A stretch of DNA of 61,111 bases from an uncultured Bradyrhizobium sp. (lineage in GTDB: Bacteria > Pseudomonadota > Alphaproteobacteria > Rhizobiales > Xanthobacteraceae): assembly GCF_936943645.1 (NCBI RefSeq), contig NZ_CAKZJO010000068.1, positions 1-61,111 of the forward strand, read 5' to 3'. The notes under the pieces were generated by a model. The model was not told the DNA's origin and did no database searches. It saw nothing but the letters and a program-made list of their open reading frames with translations. Numbering within the stretch: the first letter of the stretch is position 1; every line of letters begins with the position of its first letter. The position numbers and the translations under genes were made by a program. Of this stretch, positions 51,142-59,018 are shown piece by piece.

Positions 51142-52968
51142 ATGCGCAAACTGCTCGGACTCTGCCAGCTTCTCCTCGCCGCAGCGCTGCTGTTCGGCTC
51201 CGGTCCCGCTTTCGCGGGCAACCGCGTCGCGCTGGTGCTTGCCAACTCGGCCTATCGGCACGCGCCGCCGCTGGCCAACCCCGTCAATGACGGTGCGGTG
51301 ATGGCGAAAACGCTGAAAGAAGCCGGATTCGACATCGTCGATTTCCGGCAGGACCTGTCGGCGCAGGATACGCGGCGCGTGCTGCGCGACTTCGCAGACA
51401 CCACCCGCACGGCCGACATCGCCGTGGTCTACTATGCCGGTCACGGCATCGAGGTCGAGGGCTCGAATTATCTGATCCCTGTCGACGCCAAGCTCGAGCG
51501 CGACACCGACGTCTATGACGAGGCGCTTTCGCTCGATCGCGTCCTCGTCGCCGTCGAGCCGGCAAAGCAGCTTCGTCTGGTGATCCTGGACGCCTGCCGC
51601 GACAATCCGTTCGGCAGGACCATGAAGCGCACCATTGCCTCGCGCGGCATCGGCCGCGGTCTCGCCCAGGTCGAGCCGACCAGCCCCAATACGCTGATCG
51701 CCTACTCGGCGAAGGCAGGCTTCACGGCTCAGGACGGCGACGGCGCCAACAGCCCCTTCACGGTCGCGCTGTCGCGGCATCTGACGACGCCGGGCCTCGA
51801 TGTCCGCCGCGCCTTCGGCTACGTGCGCGACGACGTGCTCAAATCGACCGGCAACAAGCAGGAGCCGTTCGTGTACGGCTCGCTCGGTGGTGAGGATGTG
51901 CCGCTGGTTCCGGTCAAGGTGGCGACTGCCGCGCCGGCAGCGCCCGTGGTGAACCGGCAGGCCGACATGCGCCGCGACTACGAGCTCGCGCTCCAGGTCG
52001 GCAACAAGCCGGCGTGGGAAGCTTTCCTCGCCCAGCACCCCGACGGCTTCTATGCCAACCTCGCCAAGCTCCAGATCGACAAGATCCAGGCCGAGCAGGC
52101 CCATGCAGCCGCGATCGAGAAGGCGAAGCAGGCCGAGGCCGAGCGGGATCGTCTCGCCGCTCTCGGCGCCCAGAAGGACGCGCAGGCCAAGGCTGCGGCC
52201 GATGCCAAGGCGGCCGAGCAGGCGCAGCTTGCCGCGCAGAAGGCCAAGGAGCAGGCGCAGCAGCAGGCGGCCGCCGCCGAGCAGCAGCGCGTCAATCTTG
52301 CCGCCGCGGCGCCGAGCGCCGCACCGGCCAGCACCGCGAGTCCCGCCGGCACCAGCGTCGCCTCGCTGACGCCGGCCACCGCGCCGGCGGATCTCAGCCG
52401 CTCGGTGCAGACCGAGCTTGGCCGGGTCGGATGTTTTTCGGGGCAGGCCGACGGCAACTGGAACACCTCCTCGCGGCGCTCACTGTCGCAATTCAACCGC
52501 TATGCCGGCACCAAGCTCGACGTGAAGGTCGCGAGCACCGACGCGCTCGATGCGGTCAAGGCCAAGCCGGCGCGGGTCTGTCCGCTGGTTTGCGAGCACG
52601 GCTTCAAGGCCGACGGCGACAAGTGCACCAAGATCGTTTGCCGTGAGGGCTATGCGGTCAATGACGACAATGAGTGCGAGAAGCAGCGCGCCGCAAAGCC
52701 GGCCAAGCCTGCAACGGCAAGGCGCGACGACGGTGATGAGCGCCCCGCACGGCAGCGCCGACAGGCCGGCGGAGCGGCAGCCGGAGCCGCCGGGGGCTAC
52801 GGCGCTGCGGCCGGCATTGCCGCCGCGGCTGGTGCCAGCCGTCCCTCGGGTGGCGGGCAGATGTTCTGCAACAGCACCGGCTGCCGCCCTGTCAGCCGTG
52901 GCTGCCATCTCGAATATCGCGGCGGTGGCGGCCCCGCCAATGACGCCAATGCCGAGGTCTGCAATTGA
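51142..52968 (+). CDS. Secreted caspase-family (C14) protein with coiled coil and Cys-rich C-terminus
   Basis: The protein has 608 residues with a signal peptide (LLGLCQLLLAAALLFGSGPAFA). The caspase-like p20 domain is intact: NRVALVLANSAYRHAPPLANPVNDG, catalytic His101 (YYAGHG) and Cys152 (LDACRDNPF). A segment to about 280 is followed by an Ala/Gln/Lys coiled coil (about 300-390), a Ser/Thr/Ala linker, a globular part resembling peptidoglycan-binding domains (SVQTELGRVGCFSGQADGNW) and a Cys-rich end with CEHGFKADGDKC and CREGYAVNDDNEC, and finally CNSTGCRPVSRGC. It is exported or periplasmic. Its targets are unknown. Confidence 0.88.
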   Translation: MRKLLGLCQLLLAAALLFGSGPAFAGNRVALVLANSAYRHAPPLANPVNDGAVMAKTLKEAGFDIVDFRQDLSAQDTRRVLRDFADTTRTADIAVVYYAGHGIEVEGSNYLIPVDAKLERDTDVYDEALSLDRVLVAVEPAKQLRLVILDACRDNPFGRTMKRTIASRGIGRGLAQVEPTSPNTLIAYSAKAGFTAQDGDGANSPFTVALSRHLTTPGLDVRRAFGYVRDDVLKSTGNKQEPFVYGSLGGEDVPLVPVKVATAAPAAPVVNRQADMRRDYELALQVGNKPAWEAFLAQHPDGFYANLAKLQIDKIQAEQAHAAAIEKAKQAEAERDRLAALGAQKDAQAKAAADAKAAEQAQLAAQKAKEQAQQQAAAAEQQRVNLAAAAPSAAPASTASPAGTSVASLTPATAPADLSRSVQTELGRVGCFSGQADGNWNTSSRRSLSQFNRYAGTKLDVKVASTDALDAVKAKPARVCPLVCEHGFKADGDKCTKIVCREGYAVNDDNECEKQRAAKPAKPATARRDDGDERPARQRRQAGGAAAGAAGGYGAAAGIAAAAGASRPSGGGQMFCNSTGCRPVSRGCHLEYRGGGGPANDANAEVCN

Positions 52969-52985
52969 GGGCTTAATCTCCCTCC

Positions 52986-53125
52986 GTCGTCCCTGCGAAC
53001 GCAGGGACCCATAACCACAGACGGCTGTTTGGCGAAGACTTTCGGTTGAGAAGCCTTCGTCGGTACTGCTCTCGTCTTCCAGCGATAAATCACGCGGTAT
53101 GGGTCCCTGCGTTCGCAGGAACGAC
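52986..53125. repeat. Palindromic repeat (GTCGTCCC family), copy 3
   Basis: Outer arms GTCGTCCCTGCGAACGCAGGGACC and GGTCCCTGCGTTCGCAGG with GTCGTTCC-type ends. The arms also contain internal palindromes. It separates the convergent caspase-like and DUF1345 genes. Confidence 0.78.
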
Positions 53126-53126
53126 G

Positions 53127-53819
53127 TCAGGCCGAGATGGCGCTCGCGGCAATGTTGACCGTCAGTGCCAGCAAGGCCGTGTTGTAGATGAACGAGACGA
53201 TCCCATGCGCCGTGGCCGTGCGGCGGATGGTCTTGTCGGTGATGCCGACATCGGAGACCTGCGCGGTCATGCCGATCACGAACGAGAAATAGACGAAGTC
53301 CCAGTAGTCGGCGTGGTCTTCCTTGTCGCCGCTCGGGAATTGCAGGCCGCCCGGCTTGGCGTTGCGGTAGTAATCATGAGCGTAATGCAGCGCGAAGGTC
53401 GTGTGCACGGCGGCCCATGACAGCGCGATCGTGGTGATCGCGATCGAGAGCTCCAGCACGCCGCGATGTGGCGTGCCGAGCTCGGAGACGATCGCCGCGA
53501 TGCTGGCGAAGGCGCCGGTCGCCGTCACCAGCAGGATCACGAAGCGGCCGTCGTCCTGCATCGCGGCGGCGCGGCGGATGTGCTGGTGGTCGTTGCACAG
53601 CATCATCGCATAGACCAGCATCAGATAGGCTGCGATCAGCGCATCCCAGCCGAACAACAGCCGCGTCACCAGCCGGTACGAGCCAGGCAGTAGCAGGCTG
53701 ACCAGGATGCCGACCGCAAGCGCGATAAAGGTCCGCGGCCGGGCATAGATCAGCCGCACCGGCCGCGACATTTTGCGGAAGCGGGCGAGGACGGGATCTT
53801 CTTTGCCCTCGACCGCCAT
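53127..53819 (-). CDS. DUF1345 integral membrane protein
   Basis: The protein has 230 residues, starting MAVEGKEDPVLARF, with about five or six helices (FIALAVGILVSLLLPGSY, FVILLVTATGAFASIAAIV, AHGIVSFIYNTALLALTVNIA). Conserved features are YAMMLCNDHQHIRRAAAMQDDGR, HTTFALHYAHDYY and DYWDFVYFSFVIGMTAQVSDVG, which are found in the DUF1345 family of predicted inner-membrane proteins. The gene lies 8 bp after ispA on the same strand. Function unknown. Confidence 0.85.
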   Translation of the reverse strand: MAVEGKEDPVLARFRKMSRPVRLIYARPRTFIALAVGILVSLLLPGSYRLVTRLLFGWDALIAAYLMLVYAMMLCNDHQHIRRAAAMQDDGRFVILLVTATGAFASIAAIVSELGTPHRGVLELSIAITTIALSWAAVHTTFALHYAHDYYRNAKPGGLQFPSGDKEDHADYWDFVYFSFVIGMTAQVSDVGITDKTIRRTATAHGIVSFIYNTALLALTVNIAASAISA

Positions 53820-53827
53820 CGGTGTCG

Positions 53828-54751
53828 TCAGCTCTTCCGCTCGGCGACGAAACGCGCGGCGGCCTGCAGCACGGCGGCGCGATCGCCGAAGATCGAGACG
53901 GCGCTGTCGGCGCGCGCGAGCAGGTCGCGGACGCGCTGCTTGGCGCCTTCGATGCCGAGCTGGGTGACGAAGGTGGTCTTGCCGAGCACGGCGTCGGCGC
54001 CGGCCGGCTTGCCGAGCGCGGCCGCATCGCCCTCGACGTCGAGCAGATCGTCGGCGATCTGGAAGGCTTCGCCGAGCGCGCGGCCGTAATCGTCGAGCGC
54101 CTGATATTCTTTCTGCGAGGCCTGGCCGAGGAGTGCGCCGGCGATGCAGCCGTAGCGCAGCAGCGCGCCGGTCTTCATCTGCTGAATGCGGGCGACATCG
54201 ATCGGCTCGTTGCCGCCGAAGCGGCCTTCGCCGGCGAGGTCGAGGATCTGGCCGCCGACCATGCCGCCGATGCCGGCGCAGCGTGCCAGCGCGCGCGTCA
54301 GCAGCAGTCGCACATTGGCGTCGCGATGGATCTCGTCGCGGGTGACGATGTCGAAGGCGAGCGTCAGGAGGCCGTCGCCGGCGAGGATCGCGGTGGCGTC
54401 GTCGGTCTGCTTGTGCAGGGTGGGGCGACCGCGGCGCAGGTCGGAATTGTCCATCGCCGGCAGATCGTCGTGGATCAGCGAATAGCAGTGGATGCATTCG
54501 AGCGCGGCGCCCACGAGCAGGGCCGCTTCGCGCGGCACGCCGAACACGGCTGCGCTTTCGACCACCAGGAACGGCCGCAGGCGCTTGCCGCCGTTCAGGC
54601 TCGAATAGCGCATTGCGTCCATCAGTCGCTTGGGCCGGGCGATCTCATCGTGCAGGATGTCGTCCGACAGCAGGCGCCCGAGCAGGGCCTCGGTGTCATC
54701 AGCGGTCTTGTCCAGACGTTTGGCGAAATCGGACGGGGACGTGCCGGTCAT
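53828..54751 (-). CDS. ispA: Farnesyl diphosphate synthase-type polyprenyl synthetase
   Basis: The protein has 307 residues. The first Asp-rich motif is DDLPAMD (D95-D101) and the second DDLLDVEGD, with GGKRLRP before them. The two-residue insertion in the first motif and the aromatic residue before it fit bacterial type II farnesyl diphosphate synthases rather than longer-chain enzymes. GGAGCCC lies before the ATG at 54751. It follows the mtgA gene in divergent orientation; DUF1345 is downstream. Confidence 0.9.
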   Translation of the reverse strand: MTGTSPSDFAKRLDKTADDTEALLGRLLSDDILHDEIARPKRLMDAMRYSSLNGGKRLRPFLVVESAAVFGVPREAALLVGAALECIHCYSLIHDDLPAMDNSDLRRGRPTLHKQTDDATAILAGDGLLTLAFDIVTRDEIHRDANVRLLLTRALARCAGIGGMVGGQILDLAGEGRFGGNEPIDVARIQQMKTGALLRYGCIAGALLGQASQKEYQALDDYGRALGEAFQIADDLLDVEGDAAALGKPAGADAVLGKTTFVTQLGIEGAKQRVRDLLARADSAVSIFGDRAAVLQAAARFVAERKS

Positions 54752-54912
54752 CAAGAAGGGCTCCAGAACTAAAATTCGGCGGGACAATCCTTTATGCGCC
54801 CGCCCCAGTCAATCGTTTGGAAGGCCTAAAAAGTGCTGGAAAAGGCCCGGATTATCACAGACTTAATAGGGTGATCCGTGGCCGCTGCTCGTTCCATGCC
54901 GGAAAGGTCGAT

Positions 54913-55587
54913 TTGCGCATCGTCAAAATCCTGCTCGTAGTGCTCGCGGTCGTCATTCTCGCGCCCTATGTGATCGCGCCGTTCTACCGCACCGGCCATC
55001 CCGTTTCGACGCTGATGGCCTGGCGCTCGCTTCGCGGCGCGCCGATGCAGCGGGAATGGATCGATCTGGCGGCGATGTCGCCCTCACTGCCGCGATCGGT
55101 GATCGCAGCCGAGGACGCCCATTTCTGCAAGCATCACGGCATCGATTGGGGCGCGCTGCGCGAGGCGATCGACGACGCGAAAGAGGACGGTACGCCGTTC
55201 CGGGGCGCCTCCACGATTACCCAGCAGGTCGCGAAAAACCTGTTCCTCTGGCAGGGCCGGGATTTCGTCCGCAAGGCACTCGAATTCCCCTTGGCGCTCT
55301 GGATCGATCTGGTCTTGCCCAAGCCGCGGATCCTGGAGATTTACCTCAACATCGCCGAGTTCGGCCCCAAGGGCCAGTTTGGCGTCGAGGCCGGCAGCGC
55401 CTACGCGTTCGGCAAGTCGGCGGAGGACCTTTCGCCCCGGGAGGCGGCCCTGCTGGCCTCGATCCTGCCGAATCCGGTCAAACGCAGCGCCAGAACCCCC
55501 GGCCCGGGTGTCCGGCGGCTGGCGGCCACCTATATGGCGCGGGGGCAGGCAAGCGCGCTCGCGACCTGCTGGCCGGAAAATCGCTGA
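54913..55587 (+). CDS. mtgA: Monofunctional peptidoglycan glycosyltransferase
   Basis: The protein has about 224 residues. An N-terminal membrane helix (IVKILLVVLAVVILAPYVI) is followed by the GT51 domain: catalytic Glu in AAEDAHFCKHHG, then GASTITQQVAKNLFLW and NIAEFGPKGQFGVEAGS. It polymerises lipid II glycan strands. The frame has no good ATG; a TTG at 54913 lies five bases after GGAAAGG and is the best start, with a GTG at 54871 as the alternative. It is divergent from ispA and followed by rpmF. Confidence 0.88.
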   Translation: MRIVKILLVVLAVVILAPYVIAPFYRTGHPVSTLMAWRSLRGAPMQREWIDLAAMSPSLPRSVIAAEDAHFCKHHGIDWGALREAIDDAKEDGTPFRGASTITQQVAKNLFLWQGRDFVRKALEFPLALWIDLVLPKPRILEIYLNIAEFGPKGQFGVEAGSAYAFGKSAEDLSPREAALLASILPNPVKRSARTPGPGVRRLAATYMARGQASALATCWPENR

Positions 55588-55756
55588 TTTTGAGCCCATT
55601 CCGGGCATATTTTCCGGTCCAAGAGCCTAGCTTTACGGCCAGCCTTCCTCTATAAGCCCGGCCTTGATCGGCATTCAGCTCGCCTCGGATTGCGGGTGCT
55701 GAGCCGTCCCTTCGCGGACGATGCCCTGATGACACCAATCCCTAGAGGATATTGAA

Positions 55757-55939
55757 ATGGCCGTTCCGAGAAGAAAAACCTCGCCGTCGCGCCGTGGCAT
55801 GCGCCGCTCGGCTGACGCCATCAAGAAGCCGACCTATGTGGAAGACAAGGACTCCGGCGAGCTCCGTCGTCCGCACCATCTCGACCTCAAGACCGGCATG
55901 TACAAGGGCCGGCAGGTCCTGAAGAAGAAAGAGTCCTGA
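55757..55939 (+). CDS. rpmF: 50S ribosomal protein L32
   Basis: The protein has 60 residues, beginning MAVPRRKTSPSRRGMRRSAD and carrying the family's RRPHHLDLKTGMYKGRQVL. The C-terminal zinc ribbon cysteines of other lineages are absent, as usual for alphaproteobacteria. It follows mtgA by 169 bp in which only a TATAAG-type -10 candidate is seen (near 55650). A hairpin overlaps its stop codon. Confidence 0.97.
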   Translation: MAVPRRKTSPSRRGMRRSADAIKKPTYVEDKDSGELRRPHHLDLKTGMYKGRQVLKKKES

Positions 55940-55953
55940 GTTCAGGACCTTTC
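55927..55953 (+). terminator. Hairpin overlapping the rpmF stop codon
   Basis: GAAAG-A-GTCCTGA pairs with TCAGGAC-CTTTC around a GT loop, with one bulged A; the TGA stop is inside the stem and a short C/T run follows. This probably stabilises or terminates the transcript. Confidence 0.6.
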
Positions 55954-56081
55954 TCCGGGCAGGATGATTTCGTCTGCCTGATTTCGGCCCACCCATGAGA
56001 TAGACAGTGACGGCGGCGGAGCGAATGCTTCGCCGCCGCATTGTCCTGTCCGGATATCATGATCGAGAAGGCGTTCTGCCG

Positions 56082-56735
56082 ATGGTCGGTTTTCCGCTGC
56101 TTCTGATTCCGCTCGCGGTGTACAACATCATCGCCTTCCTGATGCCGACCGTCTCCTTTACGGACGTGCTGTTCAGGGTGCCGATGATCACGGGCGAAGC
56201 CTGGCCGGTGACGCTCGCCGATCTCCTGCTCGCGCTGGGCGTGGTGCTGCTGCTGCTCGAAGTGGTCAAGGGCGCGCGGCCGGGATCGAAATTTCTGATG
56301 GATCACCTGTTGTCGCTGATCCTGTTCGGCGGAGCGGCCGCCGAATTCGTGATGTGGCCCAAATTCGGCAACTCCACCTATTTCCTGCTGGTGCTGCTGG
56401 CGATGGCGGATTTCCTCGGCGGCATTGCCCAGCGCACGCGCCGCCGCGTCACCTATGTCGCCGAGACGACGGTGCCGGCGCCGCGCAAGGCCAAACGCCG
56501 GGCCGACGCGCCGGCGGAGGATGCGGCGGCCGAGCGCAAGTTCGAGCCGGTCATTGCGCCGCAGCCGGCATCGGCCGAACCTCCGGCGCCCTCGGCGCAA
56601 TCCGTCGCGGAATCCGTGCTGATGGATCATCCTGCGCCCAAGCCCGTGCAGGGCGCGACTTCGCCGGAAATTCCCTCGCCGCAGCTTCAGCCCGGCAACG
56701 GCACGCCGCCGCCGTCCGACACCCCGCCGCGCTGA
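56082..56735 (+). CDS. Small membrane protein with Pro/Ala-rich cytoplasmic tail
   Basis: The protein has 217 residues from the ATG at 56082 (MVGFPLLLIPLAVYNIIAFL); upstream in-frame starts at 56007 and 56025 would add a charged leader before the helix. Four helices are predicted (residues about 1-20, 35-55, 75-95, 100-120), followed by about 90 residues rich in Pro, Ala and Ser. The first helices (DVLFRVPMITGEAWPVTLADLLLALGVVLLLLEVVKGARPGSKFL) recall a conserved Rhizobiales membrane family, but the role is unknown. Confidence 0.75.
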   Translation: MVGFPLLLIPLAVYNIIAFLMPTVSFTDVLFRVPMITGEAWPVTLADLLLALGVVLLLLEVVKGARPGSKFLMDHLLSLILFGGAAAEFVMWPKFGNSTYFLLVLLAMADFLGGIAQRTRRRVTYVAETTVPAPRKAKRRADAPAEDAAAERKFEPVIAPQPASAEPPAPSAQSVAESVLMDHPAPKPVQGATSPEIPSPQLQPGNGTPPPSDTPPR

Positions 56736-56741
56736 CCAGCC

Positions 56742-57059
56742 TCAAGCCACCTGCCGTGTCCGCGCGCTGACGCTTTGCAGCGGGCGCTTGCTGCCATAGG
56801 CCGTCATCGCATCCTCGGAAGAGGCGCGCCGCAGCCGGCTGGCCTGGGGCGCGTGCTCGGCATTGGCGATCAACTGTGTGACGAAGCTGGGATCGGGGCG
56901 CGACAGCGGCGCCTTGTGGACCCACCGCAATGTCGGCATCAGCGGCACGAGGGCCGTGCCGGTTTGCCGCTCCGTCTCTGTCGATCCATCCGCATTCACC
57001 ATCACAGCACCGTTCATCCGCTCCAACTGGCGCGTTTCGGGACATGGGCGCCGTTGCAT
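56742..57059 (-). CDS. Small conserved-type protein of unknown function
   Basis: The protein has about 105 residues. The ATG at 57059 (MQRRPCPETRQLERM) or the ATG at 57017 (MNGAVMVNADGS, with GGAG close by) could start translation. The body contains LMPTLRWVHKAPLSRPDPSFVTQLIANAEH and a basic tail. No signal or membrane segment. It is convergent with the membrane protein and divergent from the GGDEF-EAL gene. Confidence 0.65.
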   Translation of the reverse strand: MQRRPCPETRQLERMNGAVMVNADGSTETERQTGTALVPLMPTLRWVHKAPLSRPDPSFVTQLIANAEHAPQASRLRRASSEDAMTAYGSKRPLQSVSARTRQVA

Positions 57060-57222
57060 GTGATGGTCTCGCAAGGCCCATGCCGGCCGAGCGTAATCGT
57101 TCCTGGGCGCCTCGGGAACGTGGTTTCCAAATTGTTTATGAACTTTGCCTAGGGTCGAAGGCGAATCTGGCCGTATCCTGTGCCGACTCAGGACTCCCCC
57201 GCTGTCCCGAAACGAGGCGATT

Positions 57223-58917
57223 TTGACCCCTGCATTGCCGCAAGCCTCCGACATTCTGGCCGCGCTCGGTCAGGCCGTGTTCGCCTGGGACATCGCCAGC
57301 GATGCCATCGTTTGGGGTGACCAGGCCGCGAGTGTCTTCCCGGGCATTCCCGCCGAGCGGCTGGCGACCGGCGCCGAATTCGCCAAGCTGATCGAGCCCT
57401 CGCCATCGCTGCGCACCGCCGCACTCGCGCAGACCTCACCCGTTCACGGCGCCGACGGCACGCCCTACCGGGTCGAGTACGGCGTCCGCATGAGCGCCGC
57501 CGATCCCGTGATCTGGATCGAGGAGACCGGCCGCTGGTTCGCCGGCGCCGACGGTCGCCCGGTGCGCGCGATCGGCTCGGTCCGCATCAACAATGAGCGT
57601 CATGCCCGCGACGAGGAGCTGACCAAGCTGGCCCGGCTCGATCCGCTGACCGGCGAGCTCAACCGCTCTCATTTGATCGCGGCGCTGGCCGAGGCGATCG
57701 AGGAGACCACCCGCTTCCGCTCGACCGCCGCCTTCATGCTGGTCGGCATCGATCATCTCGTCCGCGTCAACGACGCCTTCGGCTTCGACGTCGCAGACGC
57801 CGTGATCCTCGACATCGCAAAGCGTATCCGTTCGCGCCTGCGCGGCGGCGACGTGCTCGGGCGCTTTTCCGGCAACAAGTTCGGCCTGATCCTGAAGAAC
57901 TGCACCGTCGACGACATGAACGTCGCCGCCGAGCGCTTCCTCGCCGGCATCCGCGACGAGGTGGTGCCGACCAAATCCGGTCCGGTTTCGGTCACCGCGT
58001 CGATCGGCGCAGTCAGCCTGCCGCGCTATGCCCGCAATACCGACGAGGCCGTCAACCGCGCCCATGAGACGCTGGATGCCGCCAAGCGCCGCCGCGCCGG
58101 CTCGTTCGCCGTATGGCGCCCCGACGCCACGCGCGACGCACAGCGCCGCGTCAACATCCGCGTCACCGACGAGATCGTCACCGCGCTGAACGAGCGCCGC
58201 ATCAAGCTCGCCTACGAGCCGGTGGTGTCCGCCGTCTCGCGCGAGCGCGCGTTCCACGAATGTCTGGTGCGGATGGATCAGGGCGACGGCCAGGTGCTGC
58301 TCGCGCCCGACATCGTGCCGGTCGCCGAACGGCTCGGCCTGATCCGCCTGGTCGATCATCGCGTGCTCGAGCTCGTGGTGGCCGAACTCGCGGCTGCGCC
58401 CGACGTCAGCCTCAGCCTCAACATCTCGCCTGACACCACCATGGATCCCGATTGGTGGGCCGGAATCGAATCGCTGATGCAGGCGCATCCCGGCGTCGCC
58501 GAGCGGCTGATCGTCGAGATCACCGAGACGGTCGCTATCCAGGACATCGACGACGTCCGCGCCTTCGTCGGCCGCCTCAAGCATTTCGGCAGCCGCATTG
58601 CCATCGACGATTTCGGCGCCGGCTACACCTCGTTCCGAAACCTGCGCAAGCTTGGCGTCGACATCGTGAAGATCGACGGCGCCTTCGTGCAGAACATCAC
58701 CCATTCCGCCGATGATCGTGCCTTCGTGCAGACCCTGATCGACCTCGCCCGCCGCCTCGACATCAAGACGGTGGCCGAATGGGTGCAGGACGAGGAAGCC
58801 GCCAACATGCTGCGCGACTGGGGCTGCGACTACATCCAGGGCCGCCTGATCGGGCTGGCTTCCGCGGAACGGCCGTGGGGCGCTCCGCCTGAGAATGTGC
58901 TGCCTGCGGCGAGCTGA
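57223..58917 (+). CDS. PAS-GGDEF-EAL protein with degenerate GGDEF motif
   Basis: The protein has 564 residues from a TTG at 57223, five bases after GAGGCG. An N-terminal PAS-like domain (ALGQAVFAWDIASDAIVWGD) is followed by a GGDEF domain whose signature reads SGNKF instead of GGDEF, so it should lack diguanylate cyclase activity, and an EAL domain that keeps its key residues: ECL (for EAL), NIS, EITET, DDFGAGYTSF, KIDG and AEWV. It probably degrades or senses cyclic di-GMP. It is soluble. It stands alone, between a small divergent gene and a convergent tct pair. Confidence 0.88.
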   Translation: MTPALPQASDILAALGQAVFAWDIASDAIVWGDQAASVFPGIPAERLATGAEFAKLIEPSPSLRTAALAQTSPVHGADGTPYRVEYGVRMSAADPVIWIEETGRWFAGADGRPVRAIGSVRINNERHARDEELTKLARLDPLTGELNRSHLIAALAEAIEETTRFRSTAAFMLVGIDHLVRVNDAFGFDVADAVILDIAKRIRSRLRGGDVLGRFSGNKFGLILKNCTVDDMNVAAERFLAGIRDEVVPTKSGPVSVTASIGAVSLPRYARNTDEAVNRAHETLDAAKRRRAGSFAVWRPDATRDAQRRVNIRVTDEIVTALNERRIKLAYEPVVSAVSRERAFHECLVRMDQGDGQVLLAPDIVPVAERLGLIRLVDHRVLELVVAELAAAPDVSLSLNISPDTTMDPDWWAGIESLMQAHPGVAERLIVEITETVAIQDIDDVRAFVGRLKHFGSRIAIDDFGAGYTSFRNLRKLGVDIVKIDGAFVQNITHSADDRAFVQTLIDLARRLDIKTVAEWVQDEEAANMLRDWGCDYIQGRLIGLASAERPWGAPPENVLPAAS

Positions 58918-58923
58918 GGCGCT

Positions 58924-59014
58924 GTAGGGTGGGCAAAGGCGCGTTTGCGCCGTGCCCACGATCGTTCTCAATTTCGACAAAAGACGTGGGCACGCTTCGC
59001 TTTGCCCATCCCAC
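58924..59014. repeat. Palindromic repeat (GTAGGGTGGGCAAAG family), copy 2
   Basis: GTAGGGTGGGCAAAGGCGCG and inverse ends GCTTTGCCCATCCCAC, with GTGCCCACG / CGTGGGCAC inside, very like copy 1. It fills the gap between the convergent EAL and tctA genes. Confidence 0.8.
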
Positions 59015-59018
59015 GCGA

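Noticed and set aside
37300..53125. CRISPR array suspected from repeated sequences
   Set aside because: The repeats are palindromic, widely spaced, of several families and in intergenic gaps, not short regularly spaced direct repeats with spacers.
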